From Acidobacteriota bacterium (GTDB lineage Bacteria > Acidobacteriota > Terriglobia > Bryobacterales > Bryobacteraceae), in the NCBI GenBank assembly GCA_016213775.1, contig JACQZR010000155.1:62001-126000 (forward strand): a stretch of 64,000 bases of DNA. Direction: 5' to 3'. The translations under genes were made by a program, and so were the position numbers. The notes below the pieces were generated by a model, which was given only the letters and a program-made list of their open reading frames with translations, was not told where the DNA came from and ran no database searches. Positions 8,798 to 16,170 of this stretch are shown one piece after another. Each line of letters opens with the position of its first letter. The first letter of the stretch is position 1.

Positions 8798-10105
8798 CTA
8801 CAACCGTTCCAGACGAGTGGTGGCATCGCCAAACCGATCGAGTTTCACCCCCATGCGGTCCATCAACGACAAATACAGACTGCAGACCTTGCGATTCTCG
8901 TTGCCGGCATTGAGGTAGTCCAGTGTGCGGCCGGTTTGCAGTGTGCCGCCGAGTCCACCGGCCAGCACCAGCGGCAGGCGCGAGTTGTCGTGCTTGCGGC
9001 CGATCCAGAGATTGTTGATCCACATGAGGCACGAATTGCCGAGCACGGAACCGTTGCCCTCGGGCATCGCATCGAGCTTCTGCGCGAGGTAGGCAAGCTG
9101 GCTCAGATGGAACCGGGAAATGCGCTCGTAGCCATCGGAAGTATTGTTGTGCGACGCCGCATGGTGGCCTTCCTTCACTTCGAGAAACGGATAGTAGAGA
9201 GCGGACAGATCGCGCGCCAGCAGCAGCGTGGCAATGCGGGTCTTGTCCGTCTGGAATGCGATGGCGATGATGTCGCACATCAGGCGCGCATGCTCCCGCA
9301 AGTCCTCGGGAAGACCGTTAGCCGGACGATCCATAGAGAAAACCGGCTTATTCTTCTGCCGGGCGGAATCCGCGGCTCTGTCCTTGCTGTCGCGCATGCG
9401 CTCGACGCGTTTTTCCACTTCACGCACGCTGGTGAGGTATTCGTCCAGTTTGGCCTTGTCTCCAGAACTGATCTGCTTCGTCAGAGCGACCGCATCTTCC
9501 TTCACGCGATCGAGGATGCTCATGTTGCGCAGACTGCCGCGGTTTTCAAACAGATTGTCCCAGGCGAGCGACGGGTACACTTCATTGGGCACCGGTGAAT
9601 CGGCCGATTGCCACGAAATGTGCGAGCTGTAAGCCATCGAGAAATTGGTTTCGTGATAGCCGGTCATGGGCTGCTCACAGGCCAGCACAATGCTCGCTTG
9701 CGCAGTGTCCTGTCCGATCCTGTTGGCAAGCATCTGGTCGATGGTGATGCCTGCCTTGATGATTGCGCCGCGCTGGATCTGCGCCCCGGAGAGCATGGCG
9801 CCGGTCTGCGCCGGGTGAATTCCCTGACCAGTGGCGGGTTTGTTGAAGAGACCGTGAATGACGTTGATTTTGTGCTTGATGGGCTCCAGGCAGGAGAGAG
9901 TCTTGCTCAGCTTCATCTCCGCGCCCGATCCTTCTGAACCCCAGTGATCCTCGTTCACGCCGTTACCCATAAAGAGGGCGGCGAAGCGCTTGGGCGGCTC
10001 CTGACCGGTGGTGCCGGCATACAGCGGAAGAGCTTCCATCCAGGGTAATCCCATGGCGACGCCTGCGCCGCGGAGCACGGTTCTTCGGGAGATCGGTTTC
10101 AGCAT
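8798..10105 (-). CDS. Tat-exported DUF1552 protein
   Basis: 435 aa from ATG 10105, chosen because it yields a Tat leader (ISRRTVLRGAGVAMGLP). DUF1552 blocks include RFAALFMGNGVNEDHWG, LSCLEPIKHKINVIHGLFN, HPAQTGAMLSGA, SIVLACEQPM, YSSHISWQS, HHAASHNNTSDG and NSCLMWINNLWIGRKHDNSR. The family belongs to the DUF1501/sulfatase-like group of exported proteins and is found almost always with DUF1592-type cytochromes in Acidobacteria and Planctomycetes. The gene starts 31 nt after the end of exactly such a cytochrome gene. The biochemical role is unknown. The N-terminal extension available up to 10204 overlaps the upstream gene and is not credible. Confidence 0.9.
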   Translation of the reverse strand: MLKPISRRTVLRGAGVAMGLPWMEALPLYAGTTGQEPPKRFAALFMGNGVNEDHWGSEGSGAEMKLSKTLSCLEPIKHKINVIHGLFNKPATGQGIHPAQTGAMLSGAQIQRGAIIKAGITIDQMLANRIGQDTAQASIVLACEQPMTGYHETNFSMAYSSHISWQSADSPVPNEVYPSLAWDNLFENRGSLRNMSILDRVKEDAVALTKQISSGDKAKLDEYLTSVREVEKRVERMRDSKDRAADSARQKNKPVFSMDRPANGLPEDLREHARLMCDIIAIAFQTDKTRIATLLLARDLSALYYPFLEVKEGHHAASHNNTSDGYERISRFHLSQLAYLAQKLDAMPEGNGSVLGNSCLMWINNLWIGRKHDNSRLPLVLAGGLGGTLQTGRTLDYLNAGNENRKVCSLYLSLMDRMGVKLDRFGDATTRLERL

Positions 10106-10136
10106 CTGTGCCTCACTATCTGCGTAGTATTTTATT

Positions 10137-13115
10137 CTATTCCGTGCTCCGCCGTTTGTTGAGGAACTGCGGGCTGGTGACGATGGCCTCCACCAGTGGG
10201 GCAAACTTGTAGCCGTTGGCCGCGGACGCTGCGCGCATGCGGTCCACGGTCAGTTCATCGGACAGCAGCAACGACCGGCCGAGCGCATAGGCGAGTAATT
10301 TGCGGCTGAGATTATCGACGAAGTCTTTCTGGCGATGCTCGCGAATGTAGGTTTGCACGCCGGCGAGGCCGGCACCTTGCGAGCCGCCGGGAAATGTCGC
10401 GTTGATGTCGACCGGGCGTCCGCCGAGATCCTTCTCCCGTTTTTCTCCAATCGGCCCGTAGCTTTCAAACGCCAGTCCGAAGCTGTCAAAGCGTGCATGA
10501 CAACCGGCGCATGCCGCGTTCTCGCGATGCTTGGCGAGCATGTCTCGCAACGGAAGATTCATCAGCGTTTCGTCCTTGGGCAACTCCGGCACCGAAGGAG
10601 GAGGCGGGGGAATCGCTTCGCCCAACACGCGCCGCACCACCCAGTAACCGCGCTTCACCGGGCTCGTCCGCAGTCCGGGCGAATTCTGCGTGAGAAACGC
10701 GGACATCGTGAGCAGGCCGCCGCGTCCATATTGATCGGCGTTGTCCACGCGCACCCATTCGTTCTTTGGCGGCTCGGGCATTCTGTAGTGTTTGGCAAGC
10801 GCGGTATTCACAAAGGTGTAGTTGCCATACAGCATGTCGAACACGGAACGGTTGTTGCGGATCACGTCGGCGATGTAGTGAATCGGCTCCTGGAACATGG
10901 CCTCGCGAAGCTCGTTGTTGAAGCTGGGGAAGCGCTCGCGGTCAACAGCGTTGTGATCTTCAAAGCGGCGAAAGTCAAGCCAGTTGCCGGCGAATTCGGT
11001 AGCGAGTCCTTGGGCGCGGCCGTCCTTGAGCATACGCCGGGTCTGCGCGGCGAGCACTTCCGGTTTCACGAGATCGCCTTTACCCGCTCGTGCCATCAGT
11101 TCTTCGTCCGGCATGCTCGACCAGACGAAATAGCTGAGCCGGCTGGCGAGATCGTAATTCGACAGCGGCGACGTCCCCTTCGAGGTGAGGCTGCCGGCAT
11201 CGATGCGATAACTGAATTTCGGCGACATCAGGACGCTGACAATGGAATCGCGAACGGCGTCTTCGTGAGTCAGGCCGCTCTTCTCGCGCAGCGATTTGTA
11301 ATAGCCAAGGACGCGTTCGCGCTCGGCAGGCTGGAGCGGACGCCGGTAGGCGCGCGCGGCAAACCTGAGCAGCGCGTCCACATGGAGCGGCTCGGCCTTG
11401 AGGCGCATCTCTTCCAGACGGCGCAGCGTCGCGTCCACGCGGTGAAAATGATCGCGAATGGCCTCCTTCGCAATCGGATCGTTGGTGGGGCGCGCATCCG
11501 CCTTGGCAAGGTAGGCATCGCGCAGATTCATGATCACCGGTGTTGCGCTGACCGCCTTGTCCGAAGGGCGGCTGCTGCCTGACTCGCGCCCGTTGCCCAG
11601 AATCTCGCCGCTTTGATTAAAGAAGTACTGCACCCAGGTGCGCCCTGTGAACTCGGCAGTGAAATCGAACTCGTCCCACAGCCGGTCGAGTTCCTGCTTG
11701 CCCTTGTCATCCAGGATGAGTTCGCTCAGCGCCGTGTCGTCACGGTAGTAGCCCATGACGTTGTGATAGCCGGCACTCAGCAGGCGGCCCTTGTCCTGCG
11801 AATCATCCGGGAAGAAGCGCCCGCGCTCGCGGACGTAGAACACATCGGGAAACACGTTGGCAAAGCGCGCGAAGGCAGCCTCGTAGCGCGCGCGTTCTCC
11901 GCCTGGGACAATGAGATCGCTATCGCCCACGCGCGACTTCTTCATCAGGGCCGCGGCGCGAAATGCCGATTCCTGGCCGAGACCCGGATAGCGCGGAATC
12001 GTGGGAGCCTCGAGCGGCGGATCGGTGTCGTTGCGAAGCGCATCGCGGTCGAAGTCGCGGCGGTGGGAAGCGAATGCCCACAGCTTCCAGTTCATCAGCG
12101 GCTGCGATGTGGGGCTGAGACCAGCTACCACCGGCGCGGCGAATTCTCGAGCCGTGCGCTTCCGCAAACGCACCACGAAATCACGCATAGTCACGCACTG
12201 TGCCCGCACTTCCGCGTTTGCGTTCGCCCCCGGCGCCGGCAACGCCCGCCACATGCCGCGCAGCTTCAGGATCGGGCCTACCTCGTCCACGCCTTTTTGC
12301 TCCAGGATGTCCCAGACGAGCGGCATGTACTTCGCGCTCAGCTTGGCTTCGGTGGCAAGGGCGGCCAGCGTCGCGTTCGGTTTTCCCAACGCGGCGCGGT
12401 GTTTGTAGCGCCAGGCTGCCTGGAAGAAGTCGGCGTAGTCAGTGGGCTGACGCTCGTAGAAATCGACGATGCGCCTGATGGCGAATTTCTCGCGGTCGGT
12501 CTCCACCAGCATCGGATGCGGGGAAAACGTGAATCCGTCGGGAGTGAGCACCATGTGATTGGCAACTTCCCGCGCGGCCAGCAGGTATTTGTTCAGCAAC
12601 GCCGGCGACATCGAAAGTGACTCGCCCGAGTTGTCGAAGCCGGCGGTGTTTGCGGGATCCACGGGGAACTCACGCGTCGGCCGGATATCCACGCCCGTCA
12701 GATCGCGAATCGTGTAGTTGTACTCGGCGTTCGAAAGACGGCGCGCCAGCACCGGTCCCGGATCACCGGCATTCTTCCTGGCCTCATTCGTTCGCATTTC
12801 CTCGATCCAGCGGACCACTGCTTGCCGCTCGGCAGCGGTGGGCTGCTTCATTCCTTTGGGCGGCATCTGGCCCGACGTCAGCTTGGCGAGAACTTCGTTC
12901 CAGTGCCCGTAATCGCGCACCACGGAGGCAAGGTTGGTGTAAGGCCGCAGATCAAACTGCGCCGCCGGCGTAGCTGTCGCATGGCAGCCGTTGCAGTAGC
13001 TGGCGAGAAATGGACGCACGGTCTGCGTGAACTGCCGGTCGAGATCGGCATCAGCAGCGTGTAGCGCGGGCGCGGCTGCGACAAGGCAAAGAAGTATTGT
13101 GGTGTGGATTCGCAC
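10137..13115 (-). CDS. DUF1592/DUF1588/DUF1585 protein with planctomycete-type cytochrome c domain
   Basis: 992 aa with a signal peptide (TILLCLVAAAPALHAA). A PSCyt1-like cytochrome domain comes first (about 30-105), carrying one CNGCH heme site and SGQMPPKGMKQP, which provides the likely methionine ligand. Then come DUF1587 (RRLSNAEYNYTIRDLTGV, NTAGFDNSGESLSMSP), DUF1595/DUF1592 (FAARAYRRPLQPAER, VSVLMSPKFSYRID, YDLASRLSYFVWSSMPD), DUF1588 (GLLTMSAFLTQNSPGLRTSP, CAGCHARFD with a second CxxCH) and DUF1585 at the end. So two c-heme motifs are present. It is exported and paired with DUF1552. The complex's substrate is not established. Confidence 0.92.
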   Translation of the reverse strand: MRIHTTILLCLVAAAPALHAADADLDRQFTQTVRPFLASYCNGCHATATPAAQFDLRPYTNLASVVRDYGHWNEVLAKLTSGQMPPKGMKQPTAAERQAVVRWIEEMRTNEARKNAGDPGPVLARRLSNAEYNYTIRDLTGVDIRPTREFPVDPANTAGFDNSGESLSMSPALLNKYLLAAREVANHMVLTPDGFTFSPHPMLVETDREKFAIRRIVDFYERQPTDYADFFQAAWRYKHRAALGKPNATLAALATEAKLSAKYMPLVWDILEQKGVDEVGPILKLRGMWRALPAPGANANAEVRAQCVTMRDFVVRLRKRTAREFAAPVVAGLSPTSQPLMNWKLWAFASHRRDFDRDALRNDTDPPLEAPTIPRYPGLGQESAFRAAALMKKSRVGDSDLIVPGGERARYEAAFARFANVFPDVFYVRERGRFFPDDSQDKGRLLSAGYHNVMGYYRDDTALSELILDDKGKQELDRLWDEFDFTAEFTGRTWVQYFFNQSGEILGNGRESGSSRPSDKAVSATPVIMNLRDAYLAKADARPTNDPIAKEAIRDHFHRVDATLRRLEEMRLKAEPLHVDALLRFAARAYRRPLQPAERERVLGYYKSLREKSGLTHEDAVRDSIVSVLMSPKFSYRIDAGSLTSKGTSPLSNYDLASRLSYFVWSSMPDEELMARAGKGDLVKPEVLAAQTRRMLKDGRAQGLATEFAGNWLDFRRFEDHNAVDRERFPSFNNELREAMFQEPIHYIADVIRNNRSVFDMLYGNYTFVNTALAKHYRMPEPPKNEWVRVDNADQYGRGGLLTMSAFLTQNSPGLRTSPVKRGYWVVRRVLGEAIPPPPPSVPELPKDETLMNLPLRDMLAKHRENAACAGCHARFDSFGLAFESYGPIGEKREKDLGGRPVDINATFPGGSQGAGLAGVQTYIREHRQKDFVDNLSRKLLAYALGRSLLLSDELTVDRMRAASAANGYKFAPLVEAIVTSPQFLNKRRSTE

Positions 13116-13346
13116 GAATTTCTAACGTTACCAGAAGTCCAGGACTTGGATGGAAAGGCGTTCTGATATGGCGTTCGGTTACGTCATGTCCAACCCGGTG
13201 TGCGAAGCAAGAGTAAAGCCACGCAGGGTGCGGATATCGTCTGGCTTTCACGCTGAACCGAATTACCCGCGGTCGACGGCGGTGTTTGGAATCCCCAAGT
13301 GCACGCTTGTTCCAGAGCCGGCGCAAACGCCAAGCGGCCCTGGTTA

Positions 13347-13787
13347 TCAGGGCTCGGGCGTGAAAATGGAAATGCCGGGTTCCGCGGGAAAGTCAGCCGC
13401 CTTGAAGGTTAGAAGCCGAGTGACTCCATTGGCTTTCATGGTGGCCATTAGATGAGCATCGTGGACACGCTTGCCCTTCAAGCCGTGCCGCGCCACGATG
13501 TCGAGCCAGAGGTCAACCACGACCGGAGGTTCTTCGAGCACAAGGAACCGGCTTCGAATGACCTCCACTTCCGCACGAGCCCGCGCGACGGACCATCCCA
13601 AACCGTTTGCGGTGACCGGCCGCGTAGCAACACTCCAGAGCTCAAAGAACACCTGAGGGGCGACTGCGAGGCGGTCGCCGGCGGCAAGCAGCCGCCCGAC
13701 GGACGCTGTTGCAGCGAAGTGCTCCGCGGCTCCCGGATTGGAGATATACAGCAGGATGTTTGTATCGAGCAACCAGCCGGCGGTCAT
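13347..13787 (-). CDS. PIN-domain protein, VapC-like toxin
   Basis: 146 aa from ATG 13787, where it overlaps the antitoxin stop by 4 nt. The PIN fold is marked by the first acidic motif LLDTNILLY (about residue 6), a glutamate in QVFFELWSVATRP, and the C-terminal acidic pair in KRVHDAHLMATMKANG and LLTFKAADF. The family cleaves RNA, often tRNA, using magnesium held by these acids. All four expected acidic positions appear present, so the toxin may be active. A 6-bp hairpin (13337-13353) straddles the stop codon but has no T-tract. Confidence 0.85.
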   Translation of the reverse strand: MTAGWLLDTNILLYISNPGAAEHFAATASVGRLLAAGDRLAVAPQVFFELWSVATRPVTANGLGWSVARARAEVEVIRSRFLVLEEPPVVVDLWLDIVARHGLKGKRVHDAHLMATMKANGVTRLLTFKAADFPAEPGISIFTPEP

Positions 13788-14047
13788 TCGTACATGGAAT
13801 CGCGCCGCGTGGCTTCCCGCGGCAGCGGCGGGCTGGCAGGCAGTCCGCGGATCCATTCCTCAAGCCAAGCGACACGTTGTGCCGGTGTCGTGCTTGCCCA
13901 CCAGCATGCCGCCTGAACAGGCTCACGCCGCAAGATGAAGAGGTCTCCGTGCGGCTCGACGGAGAATCTCGTACCTGGCTCCACACCCATTGACCCGGCT
14001 GGCACGAGCAGAGCGCCGTCCTCATCGGCCTGGATCGTCAAACCCAT
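13784..14047 (-). CDS. Antitoxin of the PIN toxin, AbrB/SpoVT-like
   Basis: 87 aa from ATG 14047. The N-terminal 40 residues (TIQADEDGALLVPAGSMGVE, PGTRFSVEPHGDLFILRRE) have the swapped-hairpin pattern of AbrB/MazE-type DNA-binding antitoxins; the C-terminal half (AWLEEWIRGLPASPPLP) would bind and block the toxin. The stop overlaps the toxin start (ATGA). Such operons are normally repressed by the toxin-antitoxin complex. The gene begins inside the 3' tail of an IS1-type transposase remnant, so the pair borders degraded mobile DNA. Confidence 0.75.
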   Translation of the reverse strand: MGLTIQADEDGALLVPAGSMGVEPGTRFSVEPHGDLFILRREPVQAACWWASTTPAQRVAWLEEWIRGLPASPPLPREATRRDSMYE

Positions 14048-14059
14048 ACTGTCATTGTA

Positions 14060-14334
14060 TCCATATACCTTGGGAGGCGTCGCAGACGGGCAGTGCCGGA
14101 TAGTTGCGTAGCAGATTTTTTCACGCAATCCGGAAGTTCCCAGATGTGATCAGTGATGCCTGCTGCCATTGCCGGAGTCATACGGATGGAGCGATGCATG
14201 CGGCAGAAATTGTAGTAGCCGGAATGTAGGCAGTAGGCGTACCACAGGTTATCCCACTTCTTGGAAAACGCGTTTGTCAACCGGGTGAGACGGCGCATCT
14301 GCATGCGGATCGTAAGGTTGTTGTAATGGGTCAC
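14060..14334 (-). pseudogene. C-terminal fragment of an IS1-type transposase
   Basis: The leftward reading frame contains NNLTIRMQMRRLTRLTNAFS followed by KKWDNLWYAYCLHSGYYNFC and RMHRSIRMTPAMAAGITDHI. This is the conserved C-terminal end of IS1-family DDE transposases (the TRLTNAFSKK and YYNFCR signatures). No N-terminal part or catalytic first aspartates can be found upstream, and no terminal repeats are recognisable, so only about the last 90 residues remain. It abuts the antitoxin gene. Confidence 0.8.
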
Positions 14335-14339
14335 TTTGT

Positions 14340-14823
14340 TTGCCCCGGCCGAAGGCGGAATCGGTCATGATAATTTGCCGGGGCTTCCAGTGTGAGAATG
14401 ACGTTCCTGTGGCGCTCAGCGCGTCTGCTTGGCTGGACGCTCAAAGGCCCAGATTTCTTTGGTGAAGCTCCAGAGCGAGGCCTTGGGCACTTAAACGCGA
14501 AGACCGCCCGAAGGGCGCTCCAAATTCTCTTTCCACGAACTGGACGGGATGGCCCCGCCCGGCGGCATGCAATTTGAGAATGGAGGCCGCAAGGATCGTG
14601 ACTCGTTACAGTTGTTTCGCTCTACGATCGAAGTGCAGATGCGAGCAGGATCAGGATTGCCGAGGACTGGGACTACCACTTCCGCGGGGCTGTAGCGGGC
14701 TTCCCCCTCTTGCTGAGAACGATGAAAACGTAGTTTTCTGAACATCGGCCGGTAGGACAGGAGCAACATCATCCGCGCCGAAGGCGCAAATCTTCCTGGT
14801 CATCATCGCCTGGATCGCTTATT
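14340..14823. other. Gene-free stretch between transposase remnant and zinc-finger ORF
   Basis: About 480 nt with only short overlapping frames that resemble nothing I recognise. It lies between two IS-related remnants and may be decayed mobile DNA. No hairpins, tandem repeats or tRNA-like folds were noticed. Confidence 0.4.
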
Positions 14824-14844
14824 GTGATGAGGGTGGCGCGCGCA

Positions 14845-15285
14845 ATGACAGTTGGCACTCCTCAACCAGCGCTTCGGCTTCGCAAGTGTGTTGATCCGGC
14901 CTGCAACACGATGTTCTCGGTCTGCCGCGACTGTGATCGCGGTCAGCGTTATTGCAGTGAGCAATGCAAGAAGCGTATGCGGCGGCAGCAAGTGCGGGCG
15001 GCGGGACGCCGATACCAAGCAACAACGAGGGGTAAGCAAGCACATTCTTGGCGGCAAGGCGAATACCGTCGGCGCCGGAGTCAGGGCTCTGTGACGCATC
15101 AGGGTATGGGTCCGATCCCTCTGCCCCGACCTCGGGGCACTCCGTGCCTTACTCAGTGTGCTGTGTGTGGGCAGCACAGCCGCTGGTTCAACCAGTTTTA
15201 CGGGCAACCGTTTAATCGCCGACGGCGCCAGCGACGTGGGCGGTCGGCCAATGTTCATTTTCCTACGTTTTTACATGACCGCTAA
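14845..15285 (+). CDS. Cysteine-rich zinc-finger-like protein, probably IS-associated
   Basis: 146 aa from ATG 14845 (a further in-frame ATG lies at 14824). The N-terminal part holds a dense metal-binding pattern (CVDPACNTMFSVCRDCDRGQ then RYCSEQCKKRMRRQQ), followed by a very basic stretch (RRYQATTRGKQAHSWRQGEY) and VTHQG, then a second CAVCGQHSRW pair. I recall this as a recurrent hypothetical family in acidobacterial and proteobacterial genomes, commonly near insertion sequences. Its position between two transposase remnants agrees with that. The length seems near complete, although the last 30 residues are low-complexity arginine-rich. The function is unknown; DNA or RNA binding is plausible. 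Confidence 0.5.
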   Translation: MTVGTPQPALRLRKCVDPACNTMFSVCRDCDRGQRYCSEQCKKRMRRQQVRAAGRRYQATTRGKQAHSWRQGEYRRRRSQGSVTHQGMGPIPLPRPRGTPCLTQCAVCGQHSRWFNQFYGQPFNRRRRQRRGRSANVHFPTFLHDR

Positions 15286-15380
15286 CATTGCCACAAAGCA
15301 GTACTGATCGCCGATAGTTTCATCGTGCTGTTCTTCAGCCGGCTTGTGGCCTTCCTTCTTTCGGACGTAGCAGAATTTCA

Positions 15381-15596
15381 TCACACTCGACATCCTTGAA
15401 GAGAACATTGACGAATAGCAGCAGCGGGAGTCTCTGACTCGCGGGAGAGATCGTCTACAATAGCAAGCGCTGCTCTGAGAAGTTCGCGCGAGCGTGCAGT
15501 TCGATTCTGAGGTAGGGTAGGAGTTGTTTCCAGGAGGAGATCGACTTCAGATAGTATGCTTTTCGAGGCGTCAAATGACGACTGATCAATGGACAT
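15381..15596 (-). CDS. Possible small protein of unknown function
   Basis: 71 codons, acidic and helical (SILSEVDLLLETTPTLPQNR, ELLRAALAIVDDLSRESETP). The codon pattern looks protein-like, but there is no recognised family and no supporting operon. It lies in a region of decayed mobile DNA and could be a fragment of a larger gene. The rest of 15286-15796 shows no other gene. Confidence 0.25.
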   Translation of the reverse strand: MSIDQSSFDASKSILSEVDLLLETTPTLPQNRTARSRELLRAALAIVDDLSRESETPAAAIRQCSLQGCRV

Positions 15597-15796
15597 GTTT
15601 CAATGTTGAGGGGCATAGCCCGGAAAAGCAAGCGTTCGCTGTTTTATCTGCAACGCAACTATCCGGAACTACCCGCAGACGACGAGCCGATTAAGAGAGG
15701 CAAGAACGGAACGCCGTAGATCTCCTGCAAGCAACACCGATCCTGCCTAACGGGGGCTCCAGTTATGTATATAGCCCGCTGGCGGCGAACCTGCCC

Positions 15797-15956
15797 CTAT
15801 CTTCGTTGCACGGCTTGCATGTCCTTCGGCGTGATGTCACGTACGACATTGTGCTCCACCAGATGCCGCCCGAATGGACTCTCCCTCGAGCGATTTGCGC
15901 CAACGCTCGATTCTTCCGTTCGACTGGGGATAGGGCGAAGTTCTGACGTGGGCCAG
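15797..15956 (-). pseudogene. Degenerate IS3-type integrase-core fragment
   Basis: Read leftward, one frame gives HVRTSPYPQSNGRIERWRKS then LEGESIR, which is the IS3-group OrfB motif around the catalytic glutamate region (compare SPYYPQSNGKIERWHKSLK). One residue is lost from the YYP string. After a frameshift a second frame continues as LVEHNVVRDITPKDMQAV, the usual end (YNNVRLHSAIGYITPKDM) with an internal deletion. The element is thus truncated, frameshifted and deleted. The stretch upstream (15957-16100) has a frame LDHKRFLIHAETGEFIVIDS that I cannot assign. Confidence 0.7.
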
Positions 15957-16170
15957 TGAACCGCGGCGGTTGTGATGCGCCTAAACGTCACGATGCGATT
16001 GACAGTGCAAACGACAAGAAAGACGAGCAGATTCGAGTCGATCACGATGAACTCGCCTGTCTCGGCATGGATGAGGAAGCGCTTATGGTCAAGATCCACG
16101 GTGTGGATATGTTCCTGTACGACTCGCGCTTGACCTCTTCAATGGCAATCGGCTCGAGGCGTCACCGTGA

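Noticed and set aside
10335-11582. Rightward 415-codon frame inside the DUF1592-type gene
   Set aside because: Shadow frame; the leftward frame carries full family blocks.
13337-13353. Hairpin GCCCTG-GTTAT-CAGGGC as a terminator of the toxin gene
   Set aside because: The stop codon lies inside it, the stem is only 6 bp and no T-tract follows.
14340-14823. Short frames between the IS remnants as genes
   Set aside because: They overlap on both strands, have no start context and no recognisable sequence.
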